From positions 1 through 22,018 of the forward strand of contig CAKSSJ010000035.1 in assembly GCA_934488615.1 (NCBI GenBank): a DNA stretch of 22,018 nt, read 5' to 3'. Shown here piece after piece: positions 13,493 to 21,013 of the stretch (its first letter is position 1; each line of letters opens with the position of its first letter). Below the pieces are notes generated by a model. It was given only the letters and a program-made list of their open reading frames with translations, ran no database searches and was not told the origin of the DNA. The translations under genes and the position numbers were made by a program. Origin of the DNA: an uncultured Eubacteriales bacterium. GTDB taxonomy: Bacteria > Bacillota > Clostridia > Oscillospirales > Acutalibacteraceae.

Positions 13493-13513
13493 CTTTACAT
13501 ATTGTTTGTAAAG
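13493..13513. repeat. small inverted repeat between tetR and the MMPL gene
   Basis: CTTTACA (13493-13499) and TGTAAAG (13507-13513) around a 7-nt AT-rich loop, 36 nt before the MMPL start. There is no T-run, so it is more likely an mRNA hairpin tuning expression or a protein site than a terminator. Confidence 0.35.
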
Positions 13514-13549
13514 TGGCATATAAAATCTAAAAAAGGAGATCGGTTACAA

Positions 13550-15673
13550 ATGAAAAGATTTGCCAAATTCATCGCCTACCACCCGAGGTTGATAACGTTG
13601 GTAGCCATATTGCTTCTCATTCCGAGCGCAATCGGCTATATCAATACCTTCGTCAACTACGATATTCTTTCGTATCTTCCGGGCGAGCTTGATTCGGTCA
13701 AGGGCGAAAACGAGCTGGACGAAACCTTCAACAGCGCCTCAATGTCATTCCTTGTTATTGAGGATATGCCGTCAAAGGACGTTGCCGCATTAAAAGAAAA
13801 AATTGCAAAGGTCGATAACGTCAGCAGTGTTATCTGGGTCAACGATATCGCCGATATAAGTATTCCGCAGGAAATCATTCCGCAGGCCGTCAAAGATATC
13901 TTTTACAGCAAGGACGGCAAATGCACAATGATGCTTATACAGTATAAATACAAGGCAGTCACAGATGAGACAATGAAAGCCATTGAGGACGTCAGAGGCT
14001 TGCTCAATAATCAGTGCTTCCTCAGCGGTATGGGCGTAATCATGAAGGATACGCGTGACCTTGCCGATTCGCAGGCTCCGATATTCATTGCAATCGCTAT
14101 TGCAATTGCACTTGTTGTTATGACCTTCTGCATGGAGTCATGGGTTGAGCCGTGGGTTCTTCTGGCGGCGCTGTGCATGGCGGTTGTTTACAACATGGGC
14201 ACAAACTTCGTTTTCGGTCAAATTTCATACATCACACAATGTATCGCCGCAATTCTTCAGCTCGGCGTTACTATGGACTACTCGGTATTCCTCATCGACC
14301 GCTTTGAAGAAGAAAAGTCCAATCATGCAGACAAGAGAGACGCTATGGCGAGCGCAATTCAGGGCGCTTTCATTTCCCTCTCGGGTAGCTCGCTGACAAC
14401 GATCTTCGGCTTCCTTGCGCTTTGCTTTATGGATCTTTCGCTCGGTAAGGATATCGGTCTTGTTATGGCAAAGGGCGTTGTATTCGGCGTTCTCACGGTT
14501 GCCGTTGTTCTCCCCGCTCTCGTTCTTCAGTGTGACAAGATCATTCACAAATATCGCCACAGAAGCTTCATTCCCAAATTTGACAAGCTCAACAACTTTG
14601 TTGTCAATCATAAAAAAGTCTGGGTTGCAATTTTCCTTGTTCTCTTTATTCCGTCATATATCATGCAGTCAAACGTTGACGTTTACTACTCAATGGATAA
14701 AATGCTGCCCGATGACATCGGCTGTATCGCCGCTCTCAACAAGATGAAAGAGGAATTCAACATGGCAACCTCGCACTTCATCATTGTTGACGACAGCCTT
14801 GACGCTTCTGACCTCGTTAAGATGGAGAATGAGATCAAGGAGACCGCAGGCGTTACAAACATGGTTGCTTACAATAGCTTTGTTGGCTCGGGCATCCCCG
14901 ATTCGATGATTCCCGACGAGCTCAAGAGCATCGCAAAGGCTGGCGGCAGACAGATGATCCTCGTCAACACCTCATATGTTGCCGCAACGGACGAATGTAA
15001 CGAACAGCTCACCAAGATAAACAATATCGTCAAGAAATACGATAAAAACGGATATGTCACAGGTGAAGGCGCAATGTACAAGGATCTTATCGACATCACC
15101 GACCACGACTTCAAGCTGACAAGCGTGCTTTCAATTCTTTCGATATTCATTCTTATCGCAATCATCTTCAAATCAATTTCGATTCCGACGATACTTGTTA
15201 TGTCGATTGAGCTTGCGATATTCGTCAATAAGGCGATATCGTTCGCAACGGGCACGACGCTGTCGTTCATAGCCCCGACAATTATCGGCTGTGTTCAGCT
15301 CGGTGCAACGGTTGACTACGCAATTCTTCTTACAACACGTTTCCGTGAGGAGATGAGAAACGGCCACAACAAGCTCGACGCAATCAAGATTGCCGCCAAC
15401 GCTTCCGACCGTTCGATCTTCCAGAGTGCACTTGTATTCTTCGGCGCAACCTTCGGCGTATTCCTCACCTGCGATATCAAGATAGTTAAAGAAGTTTGTC
15501 TCCTGCTCGCAAGAGGTTCGCTTATCAGCGCAGGCGTCATAGTATTCATGCTTACGCCGCTGCTTCTTGTACTTGAGGGAGTAATCGAAAAAACGACTTA
15601 CGACTTCTTCGGCAAAAAGTTCAAGCTTAAAATGAAGAAAAAAGAAAACAAAACGGCAGATAACAATGCCTGA
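13550..15673 (+). CDS. MMPL/RND-superfamily transporter (707 aa)
   Basis: Large inner-membrane exporter with the two-fold RND layout: one N-terminal helix (about 13-33), an extracytoplasmic domain (~35-180), five or so helices (~185-330), then a repeat of one helix, a second extracytoplasmic domain (~390-530) and the last helices (~535-680). The conserved transmembrane motif GxxxDY occurs in both halves, 'QLGVTMDYSVFLIDRFEEE' and 'QLGATVDYAILLTTRFREE'; the Asp is part of proton relay in characterised MmpL/RND proteins. The start ATG 13550 follows AAGGAGA by about 11 nt. A basic tail ends the protein. Nineteen bases separate it from the lipoprotein gene. Probable role: efflux of a lipid, toxic compound or surface molecule under TetR control; the substrate is unknown. 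Confidence 0.93.
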   Translation: MKRFAKFIAYHPRLITLVAILLLIPSAIGYINTFVNYDILSYLPGELDSVKGENELDETFNSASMSFLVIEDMPSKDVAALKEKIAKVDNVSSVIWVNDIADISIPQEIIPQAVKDIFYSKDGKCTMMLIQYKYKAVTDETMKAIEDVRGLLNNQCFLSGMGVIMKDTRDLADSQAPIFIAIAIAIALVVMTFCMESWVEPWVLLAALCMAVVYNMGTNFVFGQISYITQCIAAILQLGVTMDYSVFLIDRFEEEKSNHADKRDAMASAIQGAFISLSGSSLTTIFGFLALCFMDLSLGKDIGLVMAKGVVFGVLTVAVVLPALVLQCDKIIHKYRHRSFIPKFDKLNNFVVNHKKVWVAIFLVLFIPSYIMQSNVDVYYSMDKMLPDDIGCIAALNKMKEEFNMATSHFIIVDDSLDASDLVKMENEIKETAGVTNMVAYNSFVGSGIPDSMIPDELKSIAKAGGRQMILVNTSYVAATDECNEQLTKINNIVKKYDKNGYVTGEGAMYKDLIDITDHDFKLTSVLSILSIFILIAIIFKSISIPTILVMSIELAIFVNKAISFATGTTLSFIAPTIIGCVQLGATVDYAILLTTRFREEMRNGHNKLDAIKIAANASDRSIFQSALVFFGATFGVFLTCDIKIVKEVCLLLARGSLISAGVIVFMLTPLLLVLEGVIEKTTYDFFGKKFKLKMKKKENKTADNNA

Positions 15674-15692
15674 ACAATACGGAGGTAATAAT

Positions 15693-17366
15693 ATGAAAAA
15701 CAATCTGAAAAAAATCATGTGCGTTCTTCTCTGCGCTTCTATGCTTGCATCTTTCTCTGCCTGTTCAAAGAAGAATGACGGCAGCACAGACGAACCGACC
15801 ACAGCTCCGAGTCAGTCCGACACAACAAAGGTAAGCTACGACACAGCCGCAACCTCATATAAAAAGAATGAGACAGTTTATGTCAACATGGCTTCCGACG
15901 GCGAGGTTACAAGCAAGGTAGTAACAGACTGGCTTCATACGGATAAGGCTCAGACCTATATCGACGACAAGACCGACCTTTCCGACATCAAGAATGTTAA
16001 GTCCAACGTTGAGCCCGTCAAGAACAAGGACGGTTCATACCGCTGGAACATGGAATCGACCGACCTCTACTACAGAGGCACAACGGACAAGGAGCTTCCA
16101 GTAAACTTCAAGATAACCTACTACCTTGACGGTAAGGAGACCACAGCCAAGGATATCGCAGGCAAAAAGGGTCAGGTCAAGATGGTTGTTACCGTAAACA
16201 ACGAGTCCAAAAAAAGTGTAAAAATCAACGGCAAGGACACAACGATCTACACACCGTTCATCATTGCGGGCGGTATGATTCTTCCGGAGGATAATTTCTC
16301 AAACGTTACCGTTGAAAACGGCAAGACCATCGGCGACGGCACAAAGGAAATCGCACTCATGGTCGGCGCTCCCGGACTTAAGGAAAGCCTCAACCTCAGC
16401 GATGAGATGCTCAAACAGCTTGGCGATTTCAACTTCTCAAACACTTACACAATTACGGCAGACACGGATAAGTTTGAACTTTCAAACATGATTTTTGCCG
16501 TTCTTCCCCTCTCGGCTATCGAGAGCAGCGTTGAGAACAGCCTCCCGAACACCGTTTCAGATGTCAAGAACACCCTCAACGAGGTTCAGGCAGTCATCGA
16601 CAAGTTCAACAGCATGAACGCGACCGAGCTTATCAACAAGCTCTTCTCAAACACGGATAACCTTACGGAGCTCGCTTCCTCTGTTTCCGATGTAACAAAG
16701 CTTTATAACGACAACAAGGCTCTTCTTGATGTACTCGAAAAGTACATGACAAAGGAAAACATCGCCGCAATCGAAAAGCTCATCGCAGACACCGATGACA
16801 CAGACCTTGAGCAGGTTGCAAAGCTTCTCAATAACCCGATTCTTCAGAAGTTCTTCAAGCAGCTTCCGACCCTCTCAAAGGATATGGAAACCGTAATGCC
16901 TATCATCACGGGACTTTCGACGGATATGCAGAAGCCCGAGGTTCAGAAGGCACTCAAAAATCTTCCTCAAACGATTGAGACGCTCAAGAAGCTCAAGACG
17001 ACGATCGACAAGAATCAGGATCTTTTCAACACCCTCGGCGAAACTCTTGACGATGACACCATCGCATCGCTCAAGGGCATAATGAGCTCGCTTGACAAGA
17101 TCATTTCAGAGAATGACCTTGAAGCATACGCAAAGCTTGCCGACAATGCCGACGATCTTATCGCCCGCGCAAAGGCTTGGATCGAAGCAGGTCAGAAGTA
17201 CGACATCTTCACAACCAAGGGTGCCGCCTCAAGCACATCGGTAATGTTCGTTTATGAAACAGCCGCTGTTTCCGCTCCGACCGAGGAGGTCAAGGAAGAG
17301 GCAGAAACCGTTGAAGAAAATGCAATTCTTAAATGGTTCAAGAACCTTTTCAAGAAGGACAAATAA
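15693..17366 (+). CDS. Large lipoprotein partner of the MMPL transporter (557 aa)
   Basis: Secreted, probably lipid-anchored protein of unknown function. Residues 1-24 form a signal peptide, 'MKNNLKKIMCVLLCASMLAS' followed by FSAC, with a slightly relaxed lipobox and lipidation expected at C24. A Ser/Thr/Asp-rich linker follows. Residues ~40-290 look like a beta-rich domain with 'ETVYVNMASDGEVTSKVVTDWL' split over two strands and 'YYRGTTDKELPVNFKITYYLDG'. Residues ~290-510 are long amphipathic helices, coiled-coil-like. The C-terminus is acidic, then ends in 'ILKWFKNLFKKDK', an amphipathic segment that could touch the membrane. I recall similar proteins beside MMPL genes in other clostridia, some with heptad repeats, but no function is established. 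ATG 15693 follows CGGAGG with about 8 nt spacing; it is the last gene of the operon. Confidence 0.82.
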   Translation: MKNNLKKIMCVLLCASMLASFSACSKKNDGSTDEPTTAPSQSDTTKVSYDTAATSYKKNETVYVNMASDGEVTSKVVTDWLHTDKAQTYIDDKTDLSDIKNVKSNVEPVKNKDGSYRWNMESTDLYYRGTTDKELPVNFKITYYLDGKETTAKDIAGKKGQVKMVVTVNNESKKSVKINGKDTTIYTPFIIAGGMILPEDNFSNVTVENGKTIGDGTKEIALMVGAPGLKESLNLSDEMLKQLGDFNFSNTYTITADTDKFELSNMIFAVLPLSAIESSVENSLPNTVSDVKNTLNEVQAVIDKFNSMNATELINKLFSNTDNLTELASSVSDVTKLYNDNKALLDVLEKYMTKENIAAIEKLIADTDDTDLEQVAKLLNNPILQKFFKQLPTLSKDMETVMPIITGLSTDMQKPEVQKALKNLPQTIETLKKLKTTIDKNQDLFNTLGETLDDDTIASLKGIMSSLDKIISENDLEAYAKLADNADDLIARAKAWIEAGQKYDIFTTKGAASSTSVMFVYETAAVSAPTEEVKEEAETVEENAILKWFKNLFKKDK

Positions 17367-17376
17367 GCATATAATT

Positions 17377-17409
17377 AAAGCCTCACGGGTCATGCGTGAG
17401 GCTTTCGTT
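17377..17409. terminator. bidirectional terminator shared by lipoprotein and amidase genes
   Basis: Perfect 11-bp stem AAAGCCTCACG (17377-17387) with CGTGAGGCTTT (17395-17405), 7-nt loop, then CGTTTTG on the plus strand. The minus-strand T-run is weaker. The stem includes the last codons and the stop of the amidase gene. Confidence 0.85.
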
Positions 17410-18075
17410 TTGTATACTCTCAAAAATAATATCCGCTATGACCTCGGCGTAATCGTCGAGGCTTTTATCAAAGCTTTTGTTGTCCTCATCGCTCGTCACA
17501 AAGCCGACCTCAAGAAGAATTGACGGCATATTTGTGTTGGAATTGACATAGTAATTGTTTCCGCTCGAGTTGCGGTAGCCTTTTTTCACTCCCCTGTTCG
17601 GCAGTCCCGATATATCACTGAGCGTATCGACAAGCTTTTGTGCTACCTCCTCCTCATTTCCCTTTGGCTCCTTGGCTATCCACGCCTCAAAGCCCGAGCC
17701 AGAAACCGAGCTGTTTCTATGTAATGACAGGAAGAAATCGCACCGCTTTTTATTAGCAAGCCGGCAGCGTTCCTTGAGCGTGATGTCGGAATCATCGTCA
17801 CGGGTCAAAATTACCTTTATCCCCTTTGCCTCCAGCTTGTCTCTGACCTTGAGCGTTAGGCGAAGATTATCGTCCTTTTCAAGCCGTGCACCGCCCGTTG
17901 AGGTTGCGCCGACATCGTCTGCACCGTGCCCTGCGTCAAGGCAAACGGTTTTCACGCTGTCGTAATGCTCCTCGACCACGCCCGACAGAAATTTGACCGC
18001 CACAAGAAAGCTTGTCAGAACGAGAACCACGGCAACAACAGCCGTTATTCTGCTTTTTTTCTTCAAAAAGTCCAT
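17383..18075 (-). CDS. N-acetylmuramoyl-L-alanine amidase (Amidase_3), 230 aa
   Basis: Zinc-dependent peptidoglycan hydrolase that cuts the bond between MurNAc and the stem peptide. A short basic N-terminus and hydrophobic helix (about residues 10-30) form an uncleaved anchor or signal peptide, so the enzyme acts outside the membrane. The catalytic domain follows directly: H50 in 'CLDAGHG', E66 in 'ARLEKDDN', H119 in 'FLSLHRNS' are zinc ligands and E189 in 'ILLEVGFVTS' is the catalytic Glu. There are no cell-wall binding repeats. ATG 18075 has GGGAG 4 nt upstream; a TTG at 18105 is less likely. The last residues, LTHDP and stop, lie within the shared terminator hairpin. Family relatives act in cell separation, sporulation or germination; which applies here is not known. 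Confidence 0.94.
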   Translation of the reverse strand: MDFLKKKSRITAVVAVVLVLTSFLVAVKFLSGVVEEHYDSVKTVCLDAGHGADDVGATSTGGARLEKDDNLRLTLKVRDKLEAKGIKVILTRDDDSDITLKERCRLANKKRCDFFLSLHRNSSVSGSGFEAWIAKEPKGNEEEVAQKLVDTLSDISGLPNRGVKKGYRNSSGNNYYVNSNTNMPSILLEVGFVTSDEDNKSFDKSLDDYAEVIADIIFESIQNESLTHDP

Positions 18076-18111
18076 TTTTCTCCCTCTTTTTTCAGTTCTT
18101 CTCAAAATCTA

Positions 18112-18140
18112 TTGACTTTGGATTTTTTTAGTAGTATATT
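18112..18140 (+). promoter_or_regulatory. promoter of the metallophosphoesterase-PTS IIC operon
   Basis: TTGACT (18112-18117), 17-nt spacer, TATATT (18135-18140), about 33 nt before the ATG at 18173. Confidence 0.75.
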
Positions 18141-18172
18141 GAAATAAGTATATGTAAACGGAGGCTGAAATA

Positions 18173-19390
18173 ATGCTTGATAAGGATTTCAACCCGTCTC
18201 TGCGATTTTTGGTCGTCAGCGACATTCACATTAAGGACGAGGACTGCATCGAGGAACAGCGCTTTGCTTCTGCTCTGAAATACGCTTATTCCATCGCCCG
18301 AAGCTCCGAGAGCTACAAAAAGCTTGATGCGATCGTCATTGTCGGCGATTTTGCAAACTCGGGAACGGAAATTCAGATGCAGAAGGTCAAGAACATTCTT
18401 GACGCAGGCGTTGATTATGACGAAACGCAGGTAATTTCCTCGTTTGCAAGCCATGAAACTAACGGCGAGGGCACCGAGGTTGCGACCGAAAGAATGAAGC
18501 GAATTCTCGGTCAGGATCCCGATCAGCACAGAATCATCAACGGCTTCCATTTCGTCTCTATTTCGCCCTCAAGCAGCTGTAACTTTGATGACGACAAAAA
18601 GGCTTGGATGGCGCAGGAGCTTGCTTCCGCCGCAAAGGACGACAGAGCTAAGCCGATTTTCGTATTTCAGCACCCCCACAACACCAACACGGTCTACGGA
18701 AGCATTCTTTGGGGCGAGGACGAGCTGATAACGACCTACATGAACCATCCGCAGATAATTCATTTCTCGGGTCACTCCCACGCTCCGATAAACGACCCGA
18801 GGTCAATTCATCAGCAGCATTTCACCTCGCTCGGCACGGGCACGCTCAGCTATTTTGAGATGGACGAGTTCGACAAGATTACGGGTTCGATACCCGATAA
18901 CAAAGAGAATGCCGCTCAGATGCTCATTGTTGAAGCCGATGCGGACAACAGAGTAAGAGTTTATCCCTTCGACGTTCTGACGGGTCATTTCTTCCCGCAG
19001 GTGCGTAAAATCGACACTCCGAGCGACATAAGCTCCTTCACCTACACCGCAGACAGATACAAAACAAGGGTTGTCCCCTATTTCGCCGACGATGCGAAGA
19101 TTATTGTTTCCGACATAACGGACACGTCATTCAAAATTGAATTCGATCAGGCAAAAATCGACGAGGATTACGTCAACTGCTATGATATAGTGCTCAAGAA
19201 TGCCGACGGCTTCGTTGTCAGACATTTAAGTATATGGTCGGAATATTATTTTTATGATATGCCGAAAACAAGATCGTACACCTTCACAGATCTTGAACCT
19301 AACACGAATTACACGGTAACAGTCAAGGCATGCGGCTTTTGGAACAACATTTCCGAAAACAGCCTTGATGCGGATATAAAAACCTTATAA
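18173..19390 (+). CDS. Cytosolic metallophosphoesterase with C-terminal FnIII-like region (405 aa)
   Basis: Predicted two-metal phosphohydrolase of the calcineurin-like fold: D17-I-H19 in 'FLVVSDIHIKDED', G58-D59 in 'IVIVGDFANSG', 'ASHE' where GNHE is usual, 'FVFQHPHN' and 'HFSGHSHAP'. As in the other phosphoesterase of this window, the Asn of GNH is replaced (here by Ser). The last ~100 residues ('IIVSDITDTSFKIEF' ... 'RSYTFTDLEPNTNYTVTVKA') resemble a fibronectin type III domain, with the characteristic 'L.P.T.Y.V.V.A' end. No signal peptide or membrane helix is seen, which is odd for a protein with an FnIII-like module. CGGAGG lies 8 nt before the start. The PTS IIC-like gene follows after 20 nt, so they are co-transcribed. 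The substrate is unknown. Confidence 0.85.
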   Translation: MLDKDFNPSLRFLVVSDIHIKDEDCIEEQRFASALKYAYSIARSSESYKKLDAIVIVGDFANSGTEIQMQKVKNILDAGVDYDETQVISSFASHETNGEGTEVATERMKRILGQDPDQHRIINGFHFVSISPSSSCNFDDDKKAWMAQELASAAKDDRAKPIFVFQHPHNTNTVYGSILWGEDELITTYMNHPQIIHFSGHSHAPINDPRSIHQQHFTSLGTGTLSYFEMDEFDKITGSIPDNKENAAQMLIVEADADNRVRVYPFDVLTGHFFPQVRKIDTPSDISSFTYTADRYKTRVVPYFADDAKIIVSDITDTSFKIEFDQAKIDEDYVNCYDIVLKNADGFVVRHLSIWSEYYFYDMPKTRSYTFTDLEPNTNYTVTVKACGFWNNISENSLDADIKTL

Positions 19391-19410
19391 TCACACGGGA
19401 GGGGTCTCCA

Positions 19411-20472
19411 ATGTCAAAATTCAAAGCGTTTCTCAAGCGCAAGGACATCGAATTTTCCGCTAAAAGATACGGAATTGATGCTCTCGGCGCAATGGCGCAG
19501 GGCCTTTTCGCTTCCCTGCTTGTCGGCACGATTCTTTCAACTATAGGAACTCAGTTTTCAATCGAAGCACTTGTAACCATCGGCGATTTCGCTTCGGCGG
19601 TCAAGGGCTGTGCAATGGCAATCGCAATCGGCTTTGCGCTCAAAGCTCCGCCGCTTGTTCTTTTCTCGCTCGCAACCGTTGGCTATGCCGCAGATAAGCT
19701 CGGCGGCGCAGGCGGTCCGCTCGCAGTATTGCTCATCACGATAGTTGCCGCCGAATTCGGCAAGGCTGTCAGCAAGGAAACAAAGCTTGATATTCTCGTC
19801 ACTCCCGTTGTAACGATCGGTCTCGGCTGTGTGCTTTCAATGCTCTGTGCACCGTATATCGGCAAGGCGGCAAGTGCAGTCGGACATGCGATAATGTGGG
19901 CAACCGAGCTTCGTCCGTTCCTGATGGGTATTATAATCTCGGCTATAGTCGGTATCGCCCTCACCCTCCCGATAAGCAGTGCGGCAATTTGTGCGGCTCT
20001 CGGACTTACAGGTCTCGCAGGCGGAGCGGCTCTCGCAGGCTGCTGCGCTCAGATGATAGGCTTCGCCGTCATGAGCTTCCGTGAGAACAAATGGGGCGGA
20101 CTTGTTTCGCAGGGTCTCGGCACGAGCATGCTTCAGATGGGCAACATCGTCAAAAATCCGCGGATCTGGATTCCGCCGACACTCGCTTCGATGATTACCG
20201 GACCGATAGCAACCTGTGTTTTCAAGCTTGAAATGAACGGCGCGGCGGTTTCCTCGGGCATGGGCACATGCGGACTTGTCGGTCAGATCGGTGTTTACAC
20301 AGGCTGGGTCAATGCCGTTGCAGACGGCACAAAGGCAGGCATCACCGCCTTTGACTGGATAGGACTTATCCTCATCAGCTTCGTTCTCCCCGCTGTCCTC
20401 TCGTGGGTATTCTGCCTCATTCTCAGAAAAATAGGCTGGATCAAGGAAAACGACCTCAAGCTTGACCTTTAA
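19411..20472 (+). CDS. PTS_EIIC_2/PfoR-type membrane protein (353 aa)
   Basis: Polytopic membrane protein with about nine hydrophobic segments, very rich in Gly and Ala. Features of the PTS transporter subunit IIC family that includes the Clostridium perfringens PfoR protein: 'GIDALGAMAQGLFASLLVGTI' at the N-terminus, 'EFGKAVSKETKLDILVTP' in the middle and 'GGAALAGCCAQMIGFAV' later. Family members are annotated as sugar PTS permease subunits, but no IIA, IIB or HPr-like gene is nearby, so a transport role without phosphorylation, or a regulatory role, remains open. ATG 19411 has GGGAGGGG about 7 nt upstream. It is the second and last gene of the operon, closed by a strong terminator. Confidence 0.85.
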   Translation: MSKFKAFLKRKDIEFSAKRYGIDALGAMAQGLFASLLVGTILSTIGTQFSIEALVTIGDFASAVKGCAMAIAIGFALKAPPLVLFSLATVGYAADKLGGAGGPLAVLLITIVAAEFGKAVSKETKLDILVTPVVTIGLGCVLSMLCAPYIGKAASAVGHAIMWATELRPFLMGIIISAIVGIALTLPISSAAICAALGLTGLAGGAALAGCCAQMIGFAVMSFRENKWGGLVSQGLGTSMLQMGNIVKNPRIWIPPTLASMITGPIATCVFKLEMNGAAVSSGMGTCGLVGQIGVYTGWVNAVADGTKAGITAFDWIGLILISFVLPAVLSWVFCLILRKIGWIKENDLKLDL

Positions 20473-20478
20473 TAAGAC

Positions 20479-20518
20479 AAAAAAACGGCAGTCACGAGTG
20501 TGACTGCCGTTTTTTTTG
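20479..20518 (+). terminator. strong intrinsic terminator after the PTS IIC-like gene
   Basis: CGGCAGTCAC (20486-20495) and GTGACTGCCG (20500-20509) with a GAGT loop, flanked by an A-run and followed by eight T. It could work in both directions. Confidence 0.96.
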
Positions 20519-20638
20519 TAAAAATATTAGTAACTTGTTTCATTTTGTCCTTAGGTCGATGTGAGGGTTATTTTTGAGATAAAAAAATGAATAGAAAAGA
20601 TTGCTCGAAGAATCAGATGACATAGTGATACATTTTAC
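20519..20638. other. intergenic spacer with a truncated repeat copy
   Basis: No gene seen. CCTTAGGTCGATGTGAG at 20549-20565 matches 15 of 17 bases of the hairpin repeat at 748-764, but the right arm that would complete the hairpin is missing, so it looks like a truncated copy. Confidence 0.5.
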
Positions 20639-20868
20639 TTATCCCTTCCACCGCAAGCGGTCTCCCGTCTCGCTGCGGCTCGGTCACGTCGCGGCTCTGA
20701 CAGTCCACCGGACTGTCATTCACTACCGCGCCGACACTGCGCTACCCTTACCATAAGGGGAGGCTTATTTAGTTTCTGCTGACTTGAAATAGAAAAGATT
20801 TACGTTCTATTCAGCCTCCCCTTGAACGATTCAAGGGGAGGTGTCGTCCTTGACGACGGAAGGGATAA
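20639..20868. repeat. 230-bp palindromic repeat related to the 11966-12118 element
   Basis: The ends TTATCCCTTCC (20639-20649) and GGAAGGGATAA (20858-20868) are perfect 11-bp inverted repeats. Inside are ACCGCAAGCGGT (20650-20661), a 9-bp stem TGACAGTCC-ACC-GGACTGTCA (20698-20718), CCCTTA-CCA-TAAGGG (20745-20759) and a 12-bp stem CCTCCCCTTGAA-CGA-TTCAAGGGGAGG (20815-20841). The right part (CCTCCCC hairpin, GGTGTCG, GACGGA, GGGATAAAG) closely follows the first element, while the left part carries extra hairpins, as if composite. No coding sequence. Confidence 0.78.
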
Positions 20869-20890
20869 AGATTAAAGTCTGATAGAATCT

Positions 20891-20942
20891 TACTCCCTCA
20901 GTCACAGACAAGCCGTGACAGCCTTCCTAAAAGGAAGCTGAG
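20891..20942. repeat. fragment of a third related hairpin repeat
   Basis: Starts TACTCCCTCAGTCAC and holds two stems: GTCAC (20901-20905) with GTGAC (20914-20918), and CTTCCT-AAA-AGGAAG (20923-20937). The arrangement resembles one half of the neighbouring TIR-bounded repeats, but no matching right end is seen before ftsZ. Confidence 0.5.
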
Positions 20943-20959
20943 AATAAGCTTCTGTTTAA

Positions 20960-20993
20960 CACAAGAAAAGACCCCGACGCAATGTCGAGGTCT
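20960..20993 (-). terminator. intrinsic terminator of ftsZ
   Basis: Minus strand: AGACCTCGAC (20984-20993) pairs with GTCGGGGTCT (20969-20978) with one wobble and a 5-nt loop, followed by TTCTTG. It lies 20 nt past the ftsZ stop. Confidence 0.85.
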
Positions 20994-21013
20994 GATTTTT
21001 ATTTACGGGACAA

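Noticed and set aside
15173..15802. Minus-strand open frame across the MMPL/lipoprotein junction
   Set aside because: It overlaps two well-supported genes, has no ribosome binding site, and has a composition typical of antisense reading.
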